64,000 nucleotides of DNA from Narthecium ossifragum (lineage: Eukaryota; Streptophyta; Magnoliopsida; Dioscoreales; Nartheciaceae), in assembly GCA_963920575.1 (NCBI GenBank), contig OY986974.1:2914001-2978000 (forward strand). Direction: 5' to 3'. Within the stretch, counting starts at the first letter, position 1; every line of letters starts with the position of its first letter. This document shows, in pieces, positions 33,131 to 51,700 of this stretch. The position numbers and the translations under genes are program-made. The notes under the pieces are model-generated. The model saw nothing but the letters and a program-made list of their open reading frames with translations, was not told the DNA's origin and made no database searches.

Positions 33131-34198
33131 ACCCATTCCCCCTATAAAATAAATATAAGTCTTTGCCTATTGTATAAAATAATATTAATAGAACTTAGGT
33201 TGATATGAATTAATGCAGGTTTATATAAAGCAAACTTAGAGAATATATATAAAGAAACTTAGGGGATATGAATTAATGCACGTTAACCGTTATTGCTCCT
33301 TATAAGGTTGATATAGGGAGATGTCCGTGGACTAGATACCTGAATGGCTTATTGGATCTGAAAGCTTATGTTCCGATAGGGAATTTTTAGTTCTAAGGAC
33401 GTTGATTTGGGTACATGGTAAGGACATGTATGCTGTATATGCCCTTCAATCGGTAGAGATTTACTGATTGATTCACGTAATCCATCGGTAGAACACTACG
33501 GACGGATTAGATCAATTAATCGATAGACATCTACTGATCGAATGTATCAATCATCTAATCAGTAGAACAGTAACGATTAGTTGTTCTAATCCATGAGTGG
33601 AACATTATACATGTGACAATCGGTAGGTACATGGCCACAGGGATCTTTATCATAGTTCTAAATATCAAGTGCACGCCTCTCAACGTTGCTATCTGCACAG
33701 ATAGTTGTACTCTTTATTTGATGAGTTTTAGCTGAGAAAGCTACATGAAGCTTCTTGGACTTATTGGACCTCTCACAGAGATCCATTCTTATCTTCTATT
33801 CTCTGGGATGACGTTTCCTATATGAGAACGGATCCAAAACCCGACCAAGACATTCGGATCCAACCCGCAAACTCGGATTATCCATGTTATTCCCATGCCC
33901 GTTCGAATCCGATAGCTTATTCATGTCGGATACTCCCAGGCTCCTTGGCAAATTTGTAGACGCATGCCCAATGATCCAACCCGAATCCGACGAATATTAC
34001 GGGTTCGGATATGCCGTTCATGTAGGATCCGTCACATATCCGACCCATTAACGCACGTGAGAAGCGTGTCCATTTTCCATTGGCCAAAGCAGCTATTCGC
34101 TGTTCGCGATCCATTTAAGTATAGAGAAGCCGCTTCCATCCGGACCTCGTCCATCTCCAAAGTCGAAGGCCCGCCGAACCCCGTCTCCTGCCGGAACC
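33131..34198. other. Upstream region of the SDH-like gene
   Basis: No gene recognised. Between 33440 and 33640 short related blocks of the kind ATCGGTAGA..TTACTGAT recur in both orientations, giving a locally palindromic texture. The last 150 bp before the ATG become GC-rich, as expected for a leader. Confidence 0.4.
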
Positions 34199-36188
34199 AT
34201 GGCTGCCGCCGATAGGGAATTCGACGCCGTCATCCTCGGAGCCTCCGGCTTCACTGGAAAGTACGTCATTCGGGAAGCCCTCCGCCATCTCTCCTCCACT
34301 AACCTCTCTTCCCCTCTCCAAACTGTAGCCCTCGCTGGCCGGAACACCTCCAAGCTTGCCGGAGCCCTAGCATGGGCTTCCCGACCCTCCTCTCCCCCTC
34401 CCCTCCCACTTGTCTACGCTGACGTCTCGGACCCGTCCTCTCTCCTCTCCCTTGCCCGCCGCACCAAGCTCGTGCTCAACTGCGTTGGCCCCTTCCGCCT
34501 CTACGGTGACCCCGTCGTCGCCGCCTGCGTTTCCGCCGGCACTGACTACCTAGATATCTGCGGCGAACCCGATTTCATGGAGCGAACTGAGGCTAATCAC
34601 CACGAAAACGCCGTAAAAAACTGCTCTTTGGTGGTCTCGGCTTGTGGATTCGACTCTGTGCCTGCAGAGTTAGGGGTTATGTTCAATTCGAGGCAGTGGG
34701 TGGCGCCGGCGGCGCCGAATCGGGTCGATGCGTACCTGAGCTTGGAGTCGGAGAAGAGGATCGTGGGCAATGTGGGGACATATGAATCGGCGGTGCTTGG
34801 AGTTGCCAACGCTGGCGACTTGCAGGAGTTGAGGAGATCGAGGCCGAGAAGGCCGAAGCCGGCGGTGAGTACTTTGATCCTAGTTCTTATAAGTTAATTC
34901 GGGAAGTTGGGCCTTTTTGGCTATTGAACTTGTTGATTCTTGTATGGGGTTGCTGTCCTAAGAAATTCTCTCTTTTTCTTGCTATTAATTCTTAGATTGT
35001 TAGATGACTGCCTGCCCATTTGCATGAATTTTATTTTGGAATGCATTTGATAGTTGTAATTCTTTCACTGAGATCATCTTAGGATTGCAATTATTTGTTT
35101 CATTGCTGGAGTTATGGCAACTGAATGAATATATCCGTTCCTCTAATATCAGTCTTGTTGTCAAAATTGGGATACAAATGTTCTTTTTCAGATCTAATTC
35201 AGTAAATAACAAATCAATAGAGATGGATTTTTTCTGGTCTGGTGGCCTGTGTAAATGCTGCCCTAATAAAGATCGAATCCAGTACAACTCTTCTTTTTTG
35301 TGTTCTGAGTTCCATGATATAGTTTGGTTGTTATCCATGGATCTTCTTTTTAGACAGTAGCAATAAGAAGAAGCCTAGTTTCTAGAGTGCTTTATTCTTT
35401 CAGATCTGTGACAGAGAATGAGAAAACCTAACTTGCTGCATGCATGACTTAGCAAATTTCAGCAGCTAATGCGCAGAATGCTTTCATACTTTCAGATTCT
35501 CGGCCCCCCACCTCCAAAAGGATCATTATTAGAGCATCAGAAGTTACTTGGACTTTGGGCACTGAAGCTACCATCAGCCGATGCCACTGTCGTCAGGAGA
35601 ACCCTTGCAGCTCTAACCGAGAATCCACATGGTCTTCCAGGAGCCGATGAGAGTGCAGAGCATTTGGAAAAGAGGAAGAATTTCTGGTCTAGTGTAAAAC
35701 CTGCCTACTTCAGTGTGAAGATTGGTTCTAAATCTCTACTGGGCATTCTGCGGGTCATTGTAACCGGCTTGTTCATCGGCCTGCTTGGAAACCTTTCCTT
35801 TGGAAGATCACTTCTCCTCAAGTTCCCGGAGGTCTTCTCTCTGGGGTGGTTTAGGAAGACTGGGCCAACAGCAGAAGAGGTGGAGAGTGCTACATTCAAA
35901 ATGTGGTTCATCGGACATGGTTATAGTGATGCTAGTCTTGCACCACAAGGTGGCAGAAAGCCGGACACTGAAATAATCACCAGAGTATCAGGACCTGAGG
36001 TTGGATACTCGGCCACGCCCATCATCCTAATCCAATGTGCACTTCTTGTGCTGGGCCAACGTGGAAATCTACCAAAAGGCGGTGTCTTTCCACCGGGTAT
36101 TGTTTTCGGTTCGACTGATCTTCAGGAACGGCTTCAGGCGAATGGAATAACTTTCGACGTGATTTCAAAAGGAGCTCTGTCATGTTAG
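34199..36188 (+). CDS. Saccharopine dehydrogenase-like oxidoreductase (complete, two exons)
   Basis: Exons 34199-34864 and 35496-36188, with intron 34865-35495 (GT..AG, phase 0), give 452 residues, close to the usual length of plant homologues. The N-terminal Rossmann motif is GASGFTG at 14-20, followed by VALAGRNTSKL, a VLNCVGPFRLYG block, DYLDICGEPDFM and ACGFDSVPAELG. Exon 2 begins with LGPPPPKG and contains the hydrophobic stretch VIVTGLFIGLLG, FKMWFIGHGYS and the C-terminal VFPPGIVFGSTDLQERL. The family is named for similarity to saccharopine dehydrogenase (lysine pathway), but plant members of this type are not the bifunctional LKR/SDH enzyme; the substrate is unknown. A last-exon paralogue lies at 2-163. 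Confidence 0.9.
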
Positions 36189-37140
36189 TGATGTGTGATC
36201 AAGTGTAATCTGTCTCTAATCTGAGGAGCTTTGAACCTGATAATGCATCTAAAATAAACAGTACTCTTTGGCACCCACTATTCTGTTTTCAGTTCTCAGA
36301 TTCTGTTGATTGAAATTGGGGGACCGGTAAAATTAAAGAGTGATGATTTGTGTACATGCTAGTGTGATGGTATGTGTAATACACATGTTTGAATTGATAG
36401 TGGATTATCGATTTTTTTATGTAATTCATTATTGATTTCGGTAGTCCACTACCGATGGACTAGTTCAAGGAATTGGTATCTCACTATCGATTGAATTATT
36501 CATCTAATCTATCGGCAGTGAGATACCGATGAATTTGGTACCTCACTACCGGTACAATTCAATTGATAATGAGCTATCGATTCATTGATTAGTCCATCGG
36601 TACACATGCCACTTCTCCATATACACAAAACTTTATCCAAAATTAAATTTTCAAACTGGTCAAAGTCAACAGTTGCTTGATGAGCGCGTGTAATTTCACT
36701 ATCCAAATCCACAACAGAGGAACATATCCAAATGAAGATGACAAGACTTGCATCAAAATTCTCTCAGACAGGAATCTGATAGGACCAAATGAAGGAGGCT
36801 GGCAAAGTGTGTTGAAGGAGCTGAGTCGTTTGGAAGATTAATTTTCTTAGATCTTGAATATCCAATAAGGGAGCAATTACAGCGTTCTTAATATAATTAC
36901 AAGGGAATAGTATCCTTAATGCCACCTATATAAGCTCAAATAGCTGCAGAAATAATACGAGTAGCTGAAAAACAAAACAAAGCAAAACAGAGGTCCAGCA
37001 CAAAAAGACAGTTGGGATTTCGTGTTCAGCTTCTGAACTCCAAAATCTGCGCTGGATGCTGCAAACCAGATTAGCGAACAGTAACTCAGTGTAGAAGCTC
37101 CTGAAAGTCTCATGGCTATGTAGGTTGCTTTGTGCAGTAT
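36189..37140. other. Convergent 3' region between the SDH-like and MetRS genes
   Basis: It contains the 3' flank of the plus-strand SDH-like gene (AATAAA at about 36252), a small MITE (36338-36638) and the 3' flank of the minus-strand MetRS gene. No other gene was seen. Confidence 0.5.
36338..36638. mobile_element. MITE, about 301 bp, with 9-bp target duplication
   Basis: It is flanked by AAAATTAAA at 36329-36337 and 36639-36647. The termini are imperfect inverted repeats (left ...TTTGTGTACATG...; right complement ...TTTTGTGTATATGG...). The interior has alternating ATCGATT/TACCGAT blocks in both orientations. A 9-bp duplication suits Mutator-derived MITEs. It sits about 150 bp downstream of the SDH-like stop codon. 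A related fragment abuts the gap at 2618-2703. Confidence 0.6.
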
Positions 37141-44693
<7,553 letters not shown>

Positions 44694-47513
44694 ATGTCGG
44701 ACGAGGAGCATCATTTCGAGTCGAAGGCCGATGCGGGGGCGTCGAAGACGTACCCGCAGCAAGCTGGGACTATCCGCAAGAACGGGTACATCGTGATCAA
44801 GGGGAGGCCGTGCAAGGTATTGCAAAACCCGATCCAATCCGATCGGTTATTTCTTTGTTGTCCTTAGATTACTTTTGCGGGATTAGTATTCTTATCATTC
44901 ATCTGGTGTGGGTCGTTATGATCTGGAGTCCGTGAGACGATTCCTTGAGTTCGTTGTTTCTGTTCTTTTTCGTGGTTTTGTCTGCTGTTTCCGTGGTAAT
45001 ATGAACTTTTGGAGGCCATTGTAAGACTAGGTTGATGTTAGTGGGGTGCCAACTAGGTAGATGACTGTTAGCGAGGGAAGATATTTAGGAAGTTAGAATT
45101 TTGCTGGAGCGTAGTTTGGAGGCCATTATAAGACTAGGTAGATGACTGTTAGCAAGGGAAGATATTTAGGAAGTTAGAATTTTGCTAGAGCGTAGAAGAT
45201 CTGCTGTATACTTGGATTCCATGAGTTACATACTGTGTGGAGGATCATAAATGGGGAATTAAATGCTGGTCGAAGTTTCAGACCTCGATTTGAACTAATC
45301 TCCCAATTGTACAGTTTTTGTTGTAAACTTTTGGTAGCTTAGCTAATGTATGGGTGGGATAATTTGAATACTCCTTTGTCGCCATACCTTGATGCCAACA
45401 TATTTGATAGCATGCAAACTGTGATAAATCCTCTGCAAGTTGGGTGGTCATATTGCACCTGAATTTTGCAGAGCTTTTAAGCCAGAGCTAATGCAATAGT
45501 ATTCTGGATGTGAAATCAGTGCTGTTTGGAGTCTTTGTCAATTTGAAGTACTTATTGGTATCTCATTTCAAATTGGTAATGAAAAATTCAAAATTTTGAC
45601 AATGCATTTTCCTGGAGATTGTGAAGGATAGCCTTAGCTCCTCATCTATCTCTATTGTTCATCATTGTTTCTCGCGCATACTATTTGATCTAGAAATTAG
45701 TGGCTCCTTGTTGGTAGACTTTCTAGATCTATATTGTGCAAATCATTTTCTGGAGATTGAAATCTTAGCTATGAAGGGAGATTGAACATTTGCTATTCAT
45801 AAAGCACTCTTAAATTGAAGTGTCTAGAGTTTGTAGTTCTATTACCGACAAGCCTATAGGTGGTCTCCAGATTTGATTGCATGCTTTTCAGTTGCTTTTG
45901 TAAATGGCATGCAGATTGCAAATAAACCAAGTGTTCAGAGAAGAGCTGAAAATATACTTTTACTTCTAGATACGTACATTGTTTGCTGGTTTTTTCTGAG
46001 GAAAATTAGGTGCACAACTTTGAGTAGTCCATTCCTTCTATACTTTTAAACCTGATGCATGGCTGCTGTCATCTGTGCCATGATATTGTGAGGATTTGTG
46101 TCATCTTACAATATTCTTAGTGATGGGAGGGAAGATTCTTGAAGCTGTTATCTCAGTATTTCGCTTTGTTAACTCAGTTGGGTGTGAATGTCAGATGTTC
46201 AGGTTTTGTTTTAATGGTTTAAACAGCTTCTGTTTTAGTTTACAGTTTTCATTTCTTCCCTTAATTTTATTGGAATTCTTGAGGTGACTTGTTTCATTAA
46301 TTGTTGAATAGGTTGTTGAAGTTTCAACCTCAAAGACTGGCAAGCATGGCCATGCAAAATGTCACTTTGTTGCTATTGACATCTTCAATGGGAAAAAGCT
46401 TGAGGATATTGTGCCCTCGTCTCATAACTGTGATGTAGGTGTATATTCTTTCACATATCTACTTTACTGAATGCTAATTTATTGTAGATGATGTCTTTTC
46501 TAATATAAAACTATATTACAGGTTCCTCATGTCAATCGCACTGACTATCAGTTGATTGATATCTCGGAAGATGGATTTGTACGTTCAGTTCATTTAAAGA
46601 CTTCATTTTCGTCTTCACCCTTTTCGCAATCTGTTTTAACCTTATGTTTTGCAGGTGAGTCTGCTGACTGAAAATGGCAACACCAAGGATGATCTGAGGC
46701 TCCCAACTGATGATAGTCTGCTTTCTCAGGTTTCTTCTTCATCATTGCTTGTGTTTTTCTTTCTGATTCTGTAGTTTGACTAAGCAATATGGTTCAAGTA
46801 TGCCACTATCTTAACATGAGTTAAGCTGATATAATGTTTCTCAAACTCCATGTGTTTCTTTTGGAAAGTATAAGTTTTGGTTTCTTGAAAGGTGATGGAG
46901 TTCTGATGTAGTTGTAATATGGAGGATATATGAATTTCAGGGACGGTCGAATTTCTGTGTTACATACCTTACAACACCTTTCATATTCTCTAGACCAACA
47001 TTGCATCCTTGTGCTTCTGTCTTTTCGTGGAGGGTCATGGGGGAATTCTTTTGTTATCGGTTCTTTCTTTGTCGATATGCAATGTTGTGAGGTGGAATGG
47101 GGCTGGATTTGAATCGGAAAGAAAGTAATTAAAAGTGAATACTGGAGGCTTCAGTGTATGTCAACTAAAATGTCTCTAGTGCAAGTAAAAATGCCATATT
47201 AAACTTATAGCTATGTTTCATAAAAAGTAAACAGGTGCTTTTACTGCTCATTTAGTGTGCATGGTCGTCTTTAAACAGAAGTTTAGATCCTTCTTCACTT
47301 GAGTCATCTTCCATTCCCTCCACTTTCATATCTTTAATTATGCTGTTGTACTTCCATTTTCTTTTTTTGTGTTGCACGTCTACGCTTAACATCTGTCTCA
47401 TTTGGTGATAGATCAAGGATGGGTTCGGTGAGGGGAAAGATCTGGTGGTGTCTGTGATGTCTGCCATGGGTGAGGAACAGATTTGTGCGCTCAAGGACAT
47501 TGGCCCAAAGTAG
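44694..47513 (+). CDS. EIF5A: Eukaryotic translation initiation factor 5A (eIF5A), five exons
   Basis: Exons 44694-44816, 46312-46434, 46522-46578, 46655-46729 and 47412-47513 give 159 residues, the normal length. It starts [20 protein letters not shown]. The hypusination loop [12 protein letters not shown] places the modified lysine at K52. The C-terminal S1-like OB fold includes [19 protein letters not shown] and [19 protein letters not shown]. eIF5A binds ribosomes and helps elongation through difficult motifs such as proline runs and in termination; it needs deoxyhypusine synthase and hydroxylase. The first coding intron is long (1.5 kb) and holds a local tandem duplication. All introns are GT-AG. 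Confidence 0.97.
45011..45198. repeat. Tandem duplication in eIF5A intron 1
   Basis: The block starting GGAGGCCATTGTAAGACTAGG at 45011 recurs at 45118 as a shorter copy lacking about 26 bp between two ACTAGG repeats, and both continue GATATTTAGGAAGTTAG. The missing piece fits slippage between the ACTAGG repeats. Confidence 0.85.
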
Positions 47514-48737
47514 TTCCATCTCGAGGCTCATTTCCGTTTTTAAGCAATACATTTGTAAGAGTTATGATGGACTCGTTTTAGACTTTGAGAAAGCAAGGGT
47601 AGCTTAGCATAAGACATTACCCTGCTTGACTTTGGACCATGTAAGGGAGAATCAAGGGCTATGATTGCTGCTAGGCATTAGCCTGTCAGCAGATGCTCTT
47701 ATTGGACATAGTACTTATATATTCTTCATTATGTTGCTGTTTTTTTACCCTTAATGTTATTCTAAGGATTTGCATTCTGTAAGAATCAGAGTCTTATTGC
47801 CTCACAAATCACGTTCTTGTTCATTTTGCTGAAGCTAAAATGTGCCGCTGCTTGATGCTTCATGCAGGACTTAATTCCAAGTTCTTGGTGTCCCTGGGCA
47901 GCAAGTAACAAATTCAGAGCATTTGTACCTTCTGTTCTCATTTGTAGGTTTCACCAATGTTGCTTGTTTATCCGTAGGGACTTCTAATATAGGTTGATTT
48001 TTATTGTTTGCCAGGTGAAACCAATCTCTCTCAAGTTATTGGGTGTGAAAATGAGGGAAGAAAGTATCCCCTAGATTCACGTGGTAGGGAGAGGGTTCTA
48101 CTATTTCTTCCGTTCTTGGGCAGCGAGGAAGAAAATAGCATGAGGTCGTTGATTGAGTATAGAAATGAAGATGACTTTGTTTATTCCGTCAACAAATATA
48201 TGCTGTTATTTCTCAATAACGTTGGACCAGATTCAACTCCACGTCAGATTGGCTTAAAACGAGTCAATTTCACTTGGGTCAATTTAGATTTATATATTAG
48301 CTTAATGACAACGGGCAACCAAAAAAGAAAAGAAAAGAAAGAATCCGGTTTTGCTAAATGCGATAGACCAGGTTTGTCTCAGAAAATGGTTCCTTTTTTC
48401 TTTGTTCTGAATATTCTTCTTTTCATGGCTTTATTGTAAAAAAAACTTGGTATTTATATTTTGCTCCATTGCAATAAGACTCGAGTTAATTTTTATGTAA
48501 CGAAATTGAAAATTGTAAAAAAAAAATTAATTCATTAACAAGGCATCTCCTGTTGCAATGGATTGGTCTCAAAATAAATTAATCAAATTAATTAAAAATA
48601 AATCAAGAATAAATTTGATATGGAATTTATTTCAAAAAAGTTCGATCAATTGACAAGGCATCTCCGTGGATGGTTTCACCACGGGTGCATTAGAATTGCG
48701 GCGGGACTTGGCGGGGGTGGGGAGAGAGAGAGAGAGG
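47514..48737. other. eIF5A 3' flank and HNH gene upstream region
   Basis: No confident gene. An open frame at 48008-48439 (plus, 143 codons) has no recognisable domain and follows a CCAG|GTGAAA-like context; it is not supported. The last 60 bp before the HNH gene include a GA-rich leader. Confidence 0.4.
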
Positions 48738-51700
48738 ATGAGCTCCCCGCCGCGGAACCCTTCCCGGCGGCGCGAGGAGAGACCCCGGTTCTTTGACGCG
48801 CAGGCGAGGGTTTTATGCTGGGAGAAGGCGTCGGTGGTCCCCGGGCGGCACCCTGAGCGGTGGCGTTTGGACTCCGCCGGCAACATCGTCTGCAAGCGCT
48901 TCTGGAGCTGCCACGGCTGCCTCTGCTACGAGTACGACCACATCGTCCCTTTCTCGAAAGGTCACACCCTTCTTACCGTCCCATTCCTTCCCATTTTTGG
49001 TTTCTTTCTTTCATTATAGTTTGAACTCGATTCTTTAACCTTTCCCATGGATTAGTGGGTTTTGTCTCTGCTACGAGTACGTTTCCCTAGCTTTACGATT
49101 GGAAAATTCTCTTCTTGAGCTTCGATTCTTGCCCTAATTTTGAAATGTCGTGGCTACTGTTACTCTGCTTGTTTTTGGGTACAAAATCTCCCCTCTTTTA
49201 AACACAGTGGCTTCATTTGTTTCAGGTGGGGATTCCACGGCAGAGAATTGCCAAATACTCCAGACCAGGGTGAACAGATTTAAGTCGAATAAGCAATGGG
49301 TGGATAAATCAGAGCTGGAGGGCTTCTCGTGTGACATTAAGTTTACTGGTGAGTTTTCCTCCTCTCTAGTCTTGTTTGGTTTTGGATTCTGTTGGCGCGG
49401 AAGCGTCGGATCCTCGATCATTGATCGATGTTTGCAAGCCCTAAAATGTCGAACACACAAGCGCAGAGAACCAAACTAAAAGATGCAAGATAATAGAAAA
49501 ACAAAAGAAAGTGGGAGACACAGAGATTTACGTGGTTCGGAGACAGATTCTCCTACGTCCACGGGGAGAGCACACAAGAGAAATCCACTAAGAACAAGAA
49601 GATTACAGGGATGTTTGGTTGATCTATCACCCAGTCTTCTCTCACCAGAGCCCTCTTTTCTCTCTCCTTTTCTCTCTTTCTCTCTATCTCGGTTTCTTTC
49701 TTTCTCTCTCTTTTCAACTTCTCTTCTCTCAGCCGTACATAGCCTATATACTCTCTATCCCGTACAAATTCACTCACCCTTTTATAACCTATATGTACTA
49801 GGTATAGGAGAGAGATTCATGAGTTCAAGTTTAATTCGACTCTATCTTTACATGAACTAATCAATAGTTCAATTAAATTGAACTCTAATTAGAGACTCAT
49901 AATTTGAGTCATATTCTAACAATCTCCACCTTGACTCAAATTCCATGATCTTGAGAAGAGCTTCAATTTGATTTCTCTGCATGTCATACCCCCTCTCCCT
50001 GGGGCCTTCATCCACTAGCACTGTTGTATATGGGCGAAGTTCAGGCAATTCCTAGACTTCTCCCTCGACCATGGCTTCATCTTTAAGTCTGGCATATCCA
50101 TTTTGGTGAAAACTGTTCTCATCTGGATCTTCCCATCAGACATCAAACCTTTCAAACATACAGCTTTCATGGCTGCTACTGTCTTGAACTTATCTGGCTT
50201 CTTTGATGTAATATTCTCCTTTCTCCTGTAGACCCACTTGCAACCTGTCGCTCTCTTTCCCTTGGATAGTTGCATCTGATCCCAAGTCCGATTCATACTC
50301 AGCGATGCCATCTTTCCCTGCATGGCTTGTTGCACTTTCTCTGTCTCAAGAGCCAATCCTGTCACCGTCTTTCCTATCAATTGGTACAGGTTTCCTTTTT
50401 TATCTCCTTTCATGATCTCTAAAGCACCCTTCTTTACCAATAAGGTACCATCAGATACACTCCATGTGCATCCCTTTGAGTCTAAAACTCCAAGTGAGAT
50501 AAAACTTTTCCTTAACTCCGGAACATGTCTGACATTCCCAAAAGTCCTTATCATACCATCATGCATCTTGATCTTTATTGTTCCTATCCCAACACTCTTA
50601 CATGTAGCATCATTACCCATATGCATAGTCCCTCCATCATATTGTTTATAACTATCAAACCATGATCTATGCGGACACATATGATAGGAACTACCAGAAT
50701 CAAGAATCCAACTATCAGAGTGATTCGTACCTGATGAGACTGTAAGAAGGTCTCCATCCTCTTCTGTACCAGAAACCACACTTGCCATAGCATCCTTGCC
50801 CTTCATTTGGTAGTCAGCAAACTTCTTGCAATCTTTCATCCAGTGACCATCTTCTTTGCACCATCTGCACTGAGACTTTCTGACCTTGGACTTTGATCGA
50901 TCTTTTCCTTTCTTTCCATCTCGACCCTCGAACCTTCCTCTTTCTTGACCTGCTTGTCTTGCCACCAAACCTTCACCTTCTGAGTATCTAGGCTTTCGCC
51001 TCATCTCATGTGATAGTAAAGTGCTCGTGACCTCCTCCATCTTCACTGTATTTTTCCCATATAAGATGGTTGTCACCAAGTGGTCATAGGATTCTAGAAG
51101 AGATGAAAGAAAAATAACTGCCTTGTCTTCATCATCGATCTTCACATCCATTCTGAGCAAATCTGTGATCAACTTGTTGAACTCATTGAGGTGCTTCAAA
51201 AGACTTCCATCTTCTACCATACGAAGGCTGTAAAGTTGCTTCTTCAGATACAACTTGTTAGTGAGAGACTTTGACATGTACAAATTCTCTAACCTCTTCC
51301 ATAAGCCCATGGTTGTCTCTTCGTCAAGAACATTGTACATCACTTCATCGGACAGAAATAGCATTATCAAACTTAATGCCTTCAGATCTTTCTCTGCCCA
51401 ATCTTCTTCTCTCACAGTTGCAGGCTTTCCTTCCTCTCCCAAAAGAGTCTTGTGAAGATCATGCTGCACCAGAATCGCCTTCACCCTCTTTTGCCATAAC
51501 CCAAAGTTCATCCTGCCATCGAACTTCTCCACCTCAAACTTCGACATCGTTGCGACTTGTCAAACCCTAAAATCTGGGGCTCTGATGCCACTTGTTAGCG
51601 CGGAAGCGTCGGATCCTCGATCCTTGATCGATGTTTGCAAGCCCTAAATCGATGTCGAACACACAAGCGCAGAGATCCAAACCAAAAGATACAAGATAAT

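Noticed and set aside
48008..48439. 143-codon open frame between eIF5A and the HNH gene
   Set aside because: Composition is not obviously repetitive, but no motif, partner exon or promoter was recognised; not supported as a gene.
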